A stretch of 64,000 nucleotides of DNA from JANXZS01 sp963797255 (lineage in GTDB: Bacteria > Acidobacteriota > Terriglobia > Terriglobales > Acidobacteriaceae): assembly GCA_963797255.1 (NCBI GenBank), contig CAWCOV010000031.1, forward strand, positions 1 to 64,000, written 5' to 3'. Made by a program: the position numbers and the translations under genes. Positions within the stretch are counted from its first letter, which is position 1; each line of letters begins with the position of its first letter. Below the pieces are notes generated by a model. That model was not told the DNA's origin, searched no databases, and saw only the letters and a list, made by a program, of their open reading frames with translations. Positions 41,220 to 48,671 of the stretch are shown here, piece by piece.

Positions 41220-41618
41220 TTATTTATGAACTTCTAACCACTTGGTAAAGTTGCCGTCCGCGCACTTGATTCGGACGAAGCTCTTCTCGTTATCGGGTCC
41301 GTGATCAATTCGAGCCGTACACTCGACCGCGGTGCACTTTATTTCTTGCGCGGGAGATGTTTTAGTCTCATTACCGGCTGCATCCTTTCCAACACTTTCA
41401 ACATCACTCGTCGCCGTAGCAGAGAGATTCGTCCCTGAAATAAGAACACGCTGGCGACTTGCCGGTGGCATCGTACTGGTGAACAAAGCACTGGTTGCGC
41501 AGCTTCCCGCATTCATTGCGCCATTTGCTTGAGCATCAGCGGCTGACTGCCCAACCGCACTGCGAAGAAATAGCGCGAGAAAGATCACCGATAGATACCA
41601 CTTTGCAAGGGACGTCAT
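41220..41618 (-). CDS. Small exported protein of unknown function
   Basis: A 132-residue protein with a signal peptide (WYLSVIFLALFLRSAVGQS). The mature part is Ser/Thr/Ala-rich with three or four cysteines (SCATS, IKCTAVECTARI, IKCADGNF). I do not recognise a family. GGAG lies six bases before the ATG at 41618. Confidence 0.65.
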   Translation of the reverse strand: MTSLAKWYLSVIFLALFLRSAVGQSAADAQANGAMNAGSCATSALFTSTMPPASRQRVLISGTNLSATATSDVESVGKDAAGNETKTSPAQEIKCTAVECTARIDHGPDNEKSFVRIKCADGNFTKWLEVHK

Positions 41619-41848
41619 CTGCACTCCGCCTTCTTCAGTTGCGCTGTTTCCAGGTCTTCCATTCACTTAGTACGTTTTGTCCGCAGTTCATCGGCACGTG
41701 CTCCCCATTGCATACAGAATGAATGAGGGTGTAGTAAGTTCTCTTCACCGAGGCAAGATTCAAAGTCTGTAATACCAGGTGCGCCTTGCCACGAAGTATA
41801 CCGCGATAAAAAGCGTACAGTCACGACCATGACTTCCGCAAAGGCGAT

Positions 41849-41916
41849 GGCCCAGATCTCGACCCCTAAACAATGCGGGTGCCCCGACATCTCGCGTCTG
41901 AGATGTGGGTTTCTAA
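41849..41916. repeat. Repeat classes D and A
   Basis: A D linker (GGCCCAGATCTCGACC, CTAAACAATGCGGG) and a class A hairpin with one extra G in the left arm (CCCCGACATCTC / GAGATGTGGG). It lies in the 558 bp gap between the exported protein gene and the DUF1772 gene; the rest of that gap shows nothing I recognise. Confidence 0.8.
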
Positions 41917-42176
41917 CCAACCCGCCAATTAGCAACTTCCGCATAGCCGGCGATTCGACCGCAACCCATAATTCCGCTACCCTTGGCTCGATCAGTGCAT
42001 CGGCGACTCGGCTACAATCCAGATCGCCACCTCTATCAGTTGTCAGCAGAAGTCTACGTCAGACGGTTCCGGTGTCGGCTGTGTTGATTCCTGCCAGGGA
42101 GCGTTTGGATGATTTAGCCGTACAATCGAAGCTGCCCCAGGACAGCAAAATGGAAAATTCTGAGTGAAAGGTCTTA

Positions 42177-42671
42177 ATGAACCTTCGCCTCGCATCCGTG
42201 GCTATCGCGCTGATTTTCTCGGCAATGTTACTCGGAGCCAGCGTTTATCAAAGCGTTGTGGACGCGCCGAATTACCACGGTGGTCCGGTTGCTTTGGAAC
42301 ATGCGCGCGGCTTTTATCATGCAGTGAACCCAGGAGCCTTCTTCAGAGCAGTAGCACCCGCTTCGCAACTTCTCCTCCTGGTAGCGATGGTGTGCAACTG
42401 GAAGCCAGCTCCCATCACGCGATGGAGGTTGGCTGGAGGGTTGGCGCTTCTGATCTTGGCCGATGTGGTCACATTCCGTTTTCACTATCCCCGGAATCAT
42501 ATCCTCTTTGATGCTCCGTTAACCAATACGTCGGCATTCTACGATCGGGTTGCTACAGAATGGGGAACAGGAAACTACCTTCGCGACGCCTTGGTTTTGA
42601 CCACGGTTGTTCTGCTGATCGTGTCCATGATACGCATCGCCCGCGAGACTACCCCGGGACAACAAAGGTAG
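42177..42671 (+). CDS. DUF1772-like four-helix membrane protein
   Basis: A 164-residue protein with four hydrophobic helices: residues about 5-24, 62-75, 85-101 and 140-155. The pattern ASVYQSVVDAPNY, RGFYHAVNPGAFFRAVAP, FRFHYPRNHILF with LRDALVLTTVVLLIVSMIRI resembles DUF1772, which includes anthrone-oxygenase-like proteins. The catalytic role is not certain for bacterial members. It appears as a single gene. Confidence 0.72.
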   Translation: MNLRLASVAIALIFSAMLLGASVYQSVVDAPNYHGGPVALEHARGFYHAVNPGAFFRAVAPASQLLLLVAMVCNWKPAPITRWRLAGGLALLILADVVTFRFHYPRNHILFDAPLTNTSAFYDRVATEWGTGNYLRDALVLTTVVLLIVSMIRIARETTPGQQR

Positions 42672-42869
42672 ATTTGACGTCTCGGTCGCACGCTTACTCT
42701 TCAGCAAGTTGTGCCATAGCGCGTGCCACCATCTTGACCATCGGCCCTCTGTGGGGATCAAGATTTACTGCGCGACCGGCTGGTCAAAGTACCGTATGGC
42801 GAAGCAAGCATACTGTATCTTCTGGCAGAATTGAATGAGTTCGGCAATCTTGGAAAAGGCCCTGAAACG

Positions 42870-43439
42870 ATGAAAGTTCCCTATGCGAAGAAGTGGCAGA
42901 AGGAAACAGATAAGCTGCGCAAGATCGCGCTCGACTGCGACCTGACCGAAGAACTCAAGTGGGGCAAACCATGCTTCACATTTCTGAAGAAAAACGTGGC
43001 GATCGTGATCCCGCTCAAGGAGTCGTGCGCGTTCTCGTTCTTCAAGGGCGCACTGCTCAAAGATCCGAAGCACGTTCTCGAAAGGATTGGAGAGCATACG
43101 CAGGCCGGGCGATGGATTAAATTCACCTCGCTTCGGGAGATTGCGGCCTTGCGATCGACCCTGAAGGACTACCTCTACGAAGCCATCGAATTGGAGGAGT
43201 CCGGGGCGAAAATAGAACTGAGGAAACCTTCAGACTACCCAATTCCTGAGGAGTTGCAGAGGAAGCTGGATGACAACGCGGTTCTTAGGTCGGCATTCGC
43301 AATGCTGACACCGGGCCGGAGGAGGTCCTACATCTTCCATGTCTCATCTGCAAAGCAGGCAAAAACCAGAACAGCGCGGGCGGAAAAGTGCGAGCCAATG
43401 ATCCTGAGTGGGCGTGGGTTCAATGAGTTGCCGAACTAA
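42870..43439 (+). CDS. DUF1801 / YdeI-like protein
   Basis: A 189-residue protein. The first part is a DUF1801 domain (LTEELKWGKPCFTFLKKNVAIV, FFKGALLKDPKHVLERIG, FTSLREIAALRSTLKDYLYEA). The C-terminal part is an OmdA-type domain of the YdeI group (IPEELQRKLDDNAVLRSAFAML, PGRRRSYIFHVSSAKQAKTR). Family members are linked to bacteriocin or envelope-stress tolerance, mainly by annotation. The ATG at 42870 has an AAAGG upstream; a TTG at 42831 would add 13 residues. Confidence 0.8.
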   Translation: MKVPYAKKWQKETDKLRKIALDCDLTEELKWGKPCFTFLKKNVAIVIPLKESCAFSFFKGALLKDPKHVLERIGEHTQAGRWIKFTSLREIAALRSTLKDYLYEAIELEESGAKIELRKPSDYPIPEELQRKLDDNAVLRSAFAMLTPGRRRSYIFHVSSAKQAKTRTARAEKCEPMILSGRGFNELPN

Positions 43440-43549
43440 GACTGCAGTCGAACGGAAAACGGCGCAGAGCCCATCTCCACATGCGTTCCGTTACATCGTT
43501 CGCTGTTGAAGATGTTCGAGCCGATACGAGAATCGCCCACATCCTGATT

Positions 43550-43638
43550 TGTCATTCCGACCGAAGCAAAGCGAAGTGGAGGAATCCGCCGGGTGCGGGT
43601 GCCCCACATCTCGCGTTTGAGATGTGGGTTCTAGATGA
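43550..43638. repeat. Repeat classes F and A
   Basis: Class F (GTCATTCCGACCGAAGC, ending GAGGAATCC) resembles a widespread bacterial intergenic repeat. It is followed directly by a class A hairpin CCCACATCTC / GAGATGTGGG and TTCTAGATG. It occupies part of the 469 bp gap; I find no gene in the remainder. Confidence 0.8.
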
Positions 43639-43908
43639 TGCCAACAACCGGGGAGACTTGTAATGAGAGTGTCTGGAAGTTGCCACCAGCAGAGTCGAAA
43701 ACACTGCTCTTAACGAGCCATCATGTTTCTCCTCAAGCCGAGTTCCGAGAAACGTCGCGGGCCGAAGTTATCAATGGTTGCTGCCGATCGCACGTACAGC
43801 CAGAAAAGCACAGGTGTGGCCTATCGTATCGGTGTACTGCCCGACGAGAGCTCCTGCAGAAGCCAAGGCAGAGAACAAGAGAGTTACGAACGTCCAATGA
43901 CTTAAGCT

Positions 43909-44541
43909 TTACGGGAACTGATACGTGCTAATGTTGCAAAAGCAGAATTCATCGAAGCGCCCATCAGCCAGTTGATGCAGCCTGTCTACCATATGATTAT
44001 GGCCACTCTGAAAGTCCTGATAGATTCCGTTTGCCTCCTGTATGGCCAGTTCGAAGGTGGCCCCCAGGTAATTCCCACCCGCTCCGTCAGGGGTAGGTAA
44101 GAAACTGTTAAACCCTAGAGGAGCACCAGCCGGTGGTGGCAGGAACTGCATGACGATTGCACCACCGGGCAGGTCGTATGCACAATTGGATCCAGTGAAC
44201 TGCCCGTAGAACGTGCCGATCGTTTTCTTTTGGTTGTTGGCGCCGTCAACGCCCCAGACGGGGTAAATCTTTGTTTTAGAAAACGAACCATCGCTCAAGT
44301 CCACGGTGATCAAGCCGAGGTTGCCCGCTGGCCCTTGACCTATGGGCACGGGCTGGTAAAAGCCACGCAGCAGAACGATGAATGGATCGTTGGGCCCATG
44401 TTCGTTATCGGCCATCACCCGCACAGAGGATGAAAGCAGGACGGCTAGCGCCCCGCCTACGAAGGTTCTTCTTGGGATACTGGCCCCTTCATTTTCGTTC
44501 GCGGATCCGATTACGTTAGCAGCGATTCGTTTACGCAACAT
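43909..44541 (-). CDS. Exported protein of unknown function
   Basis: A 210-residue protein. The N terminus carries an Arg pair before a hydrophobic core (IPRRTFVGGALAVLLSSSVRVMA), compatible with a Tat or Sec signal. The mature part has GLITVDLSDGSFSKTKIYPVWGV, ANNQKKTIGTFYGQ and a C-terminal HNHMVDRLHQLADGRFDEFC. I do not recognise the family. ATG 44541 with GGAGG eight bases upstream is clearly better than the frame-open start at 44940, which lies within a repeat. Confidence 0.7.
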   Translation of the reverse strand: MLRKRIAANVIGSANENEGASIPRRTFVGGALAVLLSSSVRVMADNEHGPNDPFIVLLRGFYQPVPIGQGPAGNLGLITVDLSDGSFSKTKIYPVWGVDGANNQKKTIGTFYGQFTGSNCAYDLPGGAIVMQFLPPPAGAPLGFNSFLPTPDGAGGNYLGATFELAIQEANGIYQDFQSGHNHMVDRLHQLADGRFDEFCFCNISTYQFP

Positions 44542-44896
44542 TGGGTTTTCCTCCATTCCTTGATCTGAGAATTCTTCCGAAAAGGGGCACTCCGGGCAGT
44601 CCACCGCTGCGGACAGCCCACGCCACCGCCGACATGCAAGAATCCACTCGGCAGCGTGCAGTTGCTTGGTCTTTTCTCTTCTTTGGACTTGGAACCGGGG
44701 CCGGTTCAGTCGGATCAGAAAAGTGCGAAGGGCGACGGCTGAAGACCGGACGCTATCACCCTTCATTCTTGTTGTCAATGGATATAGGTGTTGTAGCGCG
44801 ACGACGCTAACCGCTGCGGTCGATATGCCTGTATCGGTGGCGTGGCACGTAGAAGATTCAAGAATGGCAAGCCAACTAGAGGAAACTGCGCTTGGC

Positions 44897-44970
44897 GGGT
44901 GGCCCAAATCTCGATCGTTAAACAAATGCGGGTGCCCCACGTCTCGCGTTTGAGAGGTGGGTTCTAGATG
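44897..44970. repeat. Repeat classes D and A
   Basis: The D linker (GGGTGGCCCAAATCTCGATC, TTAAACAAATGCGGG) and a class A hairpin (CCCACGTCTC / GAGAGGTGGG, two unpaired positions) with a TTCTAGATGATG flank. It lies in the 1.2 kb gap between the exported protein gene and the STAS gene. The stretch 44542-44896 holds nothing I recognise. Confidence 0.8.
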
Positions 44971-45082
44971 ATGTCAACTGATTCTGCGCTTTCATCCATC
45001 CCTAATTGCTGATATTCAACGAGGCTGGATGAAATTGCGATCATCGTATCCCAAATCTCAAACGCAACACATCAGCCACCCG

Positions 45083-45650
45083 GCGGGTGGCCCATTCAAG
45101 CCTTCTGTTGGCTTGAGTGGGGTAGTTCTATCGTTCAACAGCAAAGGAGAGATGGGGTGATCTCGCTGACTCGCCGACCGCTTTTTCGCCGACCGTTATC
45201 TGGGCGAGTGGCCCAGATCTCGATGCCTTGGGCAAATGCGGGTGCCCCACATCTCGCTTTTGAGATGTGGGTTCTTTCCTTGTCAGTCCTGAAAAAGTGG
45301 GTGCCCCATCCTTGCGAAGCAAGGGTGGGTTCAGATTTCTCACAAACAAACAATGTCATCTTGAGCGAAACGAAAGATCCGGCGGGTGGCCCATTCAAGC
45401 CTTCTGTTGGCTTGAGTGGGGTAGTTCTATCGTTCAATAGCAAAGGAGATCTCGCTGACTCGCCGACCGCTTTTTCGCCGACCGGGTGGCCCAGATCTCG
45501 AGCCTTAAACAAGTTCGGGTGCCCATGTCCCGCGTTGGGTGGGTCTTTGTTTCAACCGACAAAGTGGGTGCCCATCCTTGCGAAGCAAGGGAGGGTTCAG
45601 ATTCCACAAACAAAAACTGTCATCTTGAGAAGAGCGAAGCGAAAGATCCG
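45083..45650. repeat. Composite hairpin block in two tandem copies
   Basis: Copy 1 (45083-45381) and copy 2 (45382-45650) each contain, in order: class C hairpin (CCCATTCAAGCC / GGCTTGAGTGGG), an 80-100 bp spacer with GTAGTTCTATCGTTCAA and CGCTGACTCGCCGACCGC, a D linker, class A, class B (CCTTGCGAAGCAAGG) and class F (GTCATCTTGAG, GAAAGATCC). Class A of copy 2 has lost its right arm. The spacers are nearly identical, so the whole block was duplicated as a unit. Confidence 0.85.
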
Positions 45651-45663
45651 CAGTTGCGTTTCC

Positions 45664-45752
45664 GCTAACCGGTTTTCCGCTAACCGGTTTTTAGCTAACC
45701 GCCCTTTAGCTAACCGCTTCTTAGCTAACCGCTCTTTAGCTGCCCTTAGCTA
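45664..45752. repeat. 15-bp tandem repeat abutting the STAS gene stop
   Basis: Five to six imperfect units of GCTAACCG followed by a T-rich part and TTA. Each junction creates the palindrome TTAGCTAA. The last junction lies across the stop codon of the minus-strand STAS gene (stop at 45746-45748). The last unit (GCTGCCCTTA) is truncated to about 10 bp. Confidence 0.8.
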
Positions 45753-46111
45753 AACGCCGCGCAGGCCGTAGCTTCATCCGGGTGCAGCTTGGTGTACTTG
45801 GTAATCCCCACCATCGTGAAGACCTTCTGAAAATGCGGAGTCAGGCCAAACGTCTGGATCGTCTGCCCGTGCTTGCTCGCGGCAATCATCATCTGGATCA
45901 CCAGCGCAATGCCGCTTGAGTTCAAATACTCCACCTTGCTGAAGTCCAGCAGGATTCGCTTCACCGTCTCTGCAGGAAGACCCTGAAATGTGCCCAGCAC
46001 CGCAGCTTGCGACGTACTGGTAATGTCTCCAGCGAAACGCAGAACGGTAATCGGATCACCCGTCGAGCAGCGGACCTCTTCTACTTTTACCTGCGTGCCT
46101 TGTTCCTGCAT
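45746..46111 (-). CDS. STAS-domain anti-sigma factor antagonist (RsbV-like)
   Basis: A 121-residue single-domain protein. The phosphorylation loop reads ILLDFSKVEYLNSSGIALVI, with the acceptor Ser in N-S-S-G where D-S-S-G is more common. In the partner-switch scheme its dephosphorylated form binds the RsbW-like kinase and frees a target protein. It is the third gene of a minus-strand unit, 24 bp after the kinase gene. The C terminus is generated within a tandem repeat. Confidence 0.9.
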   Translation of the reverse strand: MQEQGTQVKVEEVRCSTGDPITVLRFAGDITSTSQAAVLGTFQGLPAETVKRILLDFSKVEYLNSSGIALVIQMMIAASKHGQTIQTFGLTPHFQKVFTMVGITKYTKLHPDEATACAAFS

Positions 46112-46135
46112 TTCTCTCTCGTCTCCAATCCGATT

Positions 46136-46570
46136 CTATTCTGTCTTGTGCAGGTGAATTACCAGTCGCGCATAACTGCCCGAAGGCGGAGCGCTCACCC
46201 ATTCGGCTTCATCCACCAGCGCCTGGATCAGGAACATGCCCATACCCCGGCTGTCCTCTTCTCCATGCATCTTCTTATCGATATCCGGCACGGCGACAAC
46301 GTGCGACGGCGGACCATTCCCCGTATCCAGCACTTTCACTTCCAGCGAATTCGCGTCCATCGACAACACCACGCCGACGGTCAGTGCCTCGTCCAGTTTG
46401 TTGCCGTGTTCAATCGCATTGATGCAGGCTTCGGAGACGGCCGTCTTCAAATCCTCTACCCGCTCGTCTGCAAAGCCCATCAGCTTGGCCACGCTGGCTG
46501 CCGTATTCATCGCCACTTTTTCGTAGCCAAGACGGGATGGCAGGCGCAACTCGATACTGTTCGCGTTCAA
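46136..46570 (-). CDS. Serine-protein kinase / anti-sigma regulatory factor (RsbW-like)
   Basis: A 144-residue GHKL-type ATPase: N box in TAVSEACINAIEHGNKLDE, G1 motif in VLDTGNGPP, and a later GMGMFLIQALVDEAEW. Such proteins phosphorylate a STAS antagonist and sequester a sigma factor or other target. The start is TTG behind AAGGAGGG, nine bases after the phosphatase gene. No cognate sigma-B-type factor is present in the window. Confidence 0.9.
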   Translation of the reverse strand: MNANSIELRLPSRLGYEKVAMNTAASVAKLMGFADERVEDLKTAVSEACINAIEHGNKLDEALTVGVVLSMDANSLEVKVLDTGNGPPSHVVAVPDIDKKMHGEEDSRGMGMFLIQALVDEAEWVSAPPSGSYARLVIHLHKTE

Positions 46571-46579
46571 CGGCCCTCC

Positions 46580-47728
46580 TTATTGCTGGCGGATCAGGAC
46601 CAGCGCAGTCATGTCATCCGACTGCGGTTGCCCATCGGAAAATCCATCCAGCGTTTGCCACAATGAAGCCAGTACATCTTCGGCTGTCTCATCGGCACAG
46701 TGTTCAAAAGCCGCAAGCAGTCGTTCGGAGCCAAACTCCTCATCACCCTGAAAGACTTCTGTGAGACCGTCGGTATAGAGTAGCAGCCGCGACCCCTGCT
46801 CTAATACGTATCTTTCAGAGCTATAGGTAGAGATAGGCAACATCCCCACCGGTGTTCCACTCGCCGAAATCTCCACCAGCGGCCGGTCACCGATCCGTAG
46901 AAACGCAGGATTGTGTCCGGCATTCACCGCTTCCAGCGTATTCGTTCCCGGGCTCAAACGAAGAAAAATCGCGGTTACATATCGCCTGCGTGACTCAACT
47001 CCCTCACTATGGTGGAGTTGGTTCATCTGCGTCGCGATCTCCACCAGGTCCATGTCGGAGTTCGCCATCGCCCGGAAAGCCGAGCGGAACGAAGTCCCCA
47101 CAAGCGCCGACGCCAGTCCCTTGCCCGCCACGTCCGCCATCACCACGATCGTGTCTCCGCTGGGAAGCGGAACAATATCCACGTAGTCTCCGCCAACTTC
47201 GTAGCAGGTATCCGAACGCGCAGCCACGGAGTAGCCGGGAATCGCATGAACCTCCTGCGGAAGCAGGCTGCGTTGAATGGCGCGCGCGGAGGCGAGATCG
47301 ATCTCCACTCGCTGCCACAGCAAAGTACGCTCGTGGAAACGTGCATTTTCAATCGCCACCCCTGATTGCAGCGCCAGGCTCTCCAGAAAATCCTCTTCAT
47401 CCAGGTTGAAGGTATGGCCCGGAGCCGGCAGCACAACCAGCTCGGTAAACACGTCGCCCTTGCGGTCATGCAGGGGAAAATGCACCCATCCCTCAGGCGC
47501 GCGATTCATGCTGCCTGCGCTCAGCACGTCTGCCGGAACGTCTCCATACGAATAAGGAAACGTGGTGAAGTAAGCCCCGACCAATTCCAGTTCGCGCACC
47601 ACGATCTCCAGCACGATACGCAAAACCTTATCCAGTTCGATCGTGGAATGGATGCGGCGGCTCGCCTCCAGCAAGGCTTGCAATCGGACCACCTGCTGCT
47701 GCGCAAACAGTGTCTCGTCAGATTCCAT
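46580..47728 (-). CDS. GAF-domain PP2C (SpoIIE/RsbU-like) phosphatase
   Basis: A 382-residue protein. The N-terminal part is a GAF-like sensory domain (RLQALLEASRRIHSTIELDK to LALQSGVAIENARFHERT). The C-terminal SpoIIE domain has metal-binding aspartates in CYEVGGDYVDIV, VVMADVAGKGLASAL, LLYTDGLTEVF and SDDMTALVLIRQ. It would dephosphorylate the STAS protein in response to a signal bound by GAF. First gene of the three-gene partner-switch unit; GAGG lies upstream of the ATG. Confidence 0.92.
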   Translation of the reverse strand: MESDETLFAQQQVVRLQALLEASRRIHSTIELDKVLRIVLEIVVRELELVGAYFTTFPYSYGDVPADVLSAGSMNRAPEGWVHFPLHDRKGDVFTELVVLPAPGHTFNLDEEDFLESLALQSGVAIENARFHERTLLWQRVEIDLASARAIQRSLLPQEVHAIPGYSVAARSDTCYEVGGDYVDIVPLPSGDTIVVMADVAGKGLASALVGTSFRSAFRAMANSDMDLVEIATQMNQLHHSEGVESRRRYVTAIFLRLSPGTNTLEAVNAGHNPAFLRIGDRPLVEISASGTPVGMLPISTYSSERYVLEQGSRLLLYTDGLTEVFQGDEEFGSERLLAAFEHCADETAEDVLASLWQTLDGFSDGQPQSDDMTALVLIRQQ

Positions 47729-48224
47729 GGTGCCGGTTCAACCTCAAGGTGCGGATCAGTTGGCTAAGTATACTCGAGCAATTCCGCTCCCGTTCCGCCG
47801 CCCTTAACTACACTTCGCACGAAAATCGGAGCATCGACCCATTACCACTCCGTTAACTCTCCCATCGCCCCAGTTACTCCTACGGGTTACAGAATCCGGA
47901 AAATGTAACCCCAACAAACTGACGCATTTCGACGCACTTTAGAGCACTTTAAGTACTCATCTTTAGCCAAATCGTACACTGTGGTAAATTCCACTTATCG
48001 ATCACATTACAAACAACTTAAACTGCCATTTTATCTTCAGATCACTCGCGCAAATTGCACGCAAAACCGTCAAAAAATCCGTAATTCACTTTTGTAAAAA
48101 AATCCATCTCCAACCAAATTTCGCCTCTCAGAAAAACGGGATCATAGCTGTGCTCTGGAACACCGCCCCTGGACCCCCTTTGCTGCGATACTTCGAACCG
48201 TTGTCAATTGAGGAAGGCAATCTT
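47729..48224. other. AT-rich intergenic region between divergent genes
   Basis: Nearly 500 bp between the divergent phosphatase gene and the small Cys-rich gene. About 47880-48120 is conspicuously rich in A and T compared with its surroundings, with A-runs and T-runs, and has no open frame I would defend. It probably carries the promoters of both units. No hairpin repeats occur here. Confidence 0.5.
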
Positions 48225-48563
48225 ATGAGCAGTGGATGGTGCGATCGTTGTATTAACTCGGAATGCAAGAATTGCGGCTCTCTGAAGCCCGATCCCACTC
48301 CTGAGGAATTACGTGAAGAGCGCAAACAACTTTGTGAAAAGCTGAATGACCGCGTTGCCACGATCCTCGGCTTGCGCCGGCGCTTACATTTCGTCGAACG
48401 TCACATCGAGGATTTTGAGAAGTGCGAAAGCTTGTGGTGCAACCCAGAGCTCGGAAATAATCCAGCCATGAGCTTCCACATCGTGCGTCCCGAAGATACA
48501 ACTATGTCGGCCGACGCAGATATGGTGAAGGCCACTGCGGAGCGCGATGGCGCTGATTGAAAC
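48225..48563 (+). CDS. Small Cys-rich protein, probable zinc binding
   Basis: A 111-residue protein. The N terminus has a cysteine cluster, CDRC, then CKNCGS, followed by a helical segment (EELREERKQLCEKLNDRVATI) and two more cysteines (FEKCESLWCNPE). Four clustered cysteines suggest a zinc knuckle. GAGGAAGG precedes the ATG at 48225. The family is not recognised. Confidence 0.6.
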
Positions 48564-48651
48564 AGAGACTCGCGATTTTTCTTCCACGCGAATTCATTGT
48601 GAATTGCGGCCGGAAAATATGCCGCCTGTGTTGATTCCACTGTAAAGACGC

Positions 48652-48664
48652 GCTCAGCGCGCGG
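48652..48664. terminator. GC-rich short hairpin between convergent genes
   Basis: CGCGCTCAGCGCG can fold into a tight stem in the 110 bp between the Cys-rich gene and the convergent transporter gene. The loop is small and no T-run follows, so termination is only suggested. Confidence 0.25.
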
Positions 48665-48671
48665 ATGCATC

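Noticed and set aside
41829..42167. A 112-codon plus-strand frame before the DUF1772 gene
   Set aside because: Its first third is a D-A repeat unit and the rest has no ribosome site or domain.
13327..45650. The repeated hairpins as a CRISPR array
   Set aside because: Copies are irregularly spaced over tens of kilobases, with no constant spacer length and no cas genes.
45157..45753. A 198-codon plus-strand frame
   Set aside because: It is made entirely of hairpin repeats and the 15-bp tandem repeat. Peptides such as GAPHLAFEMWVL come from translating class A hairpins.
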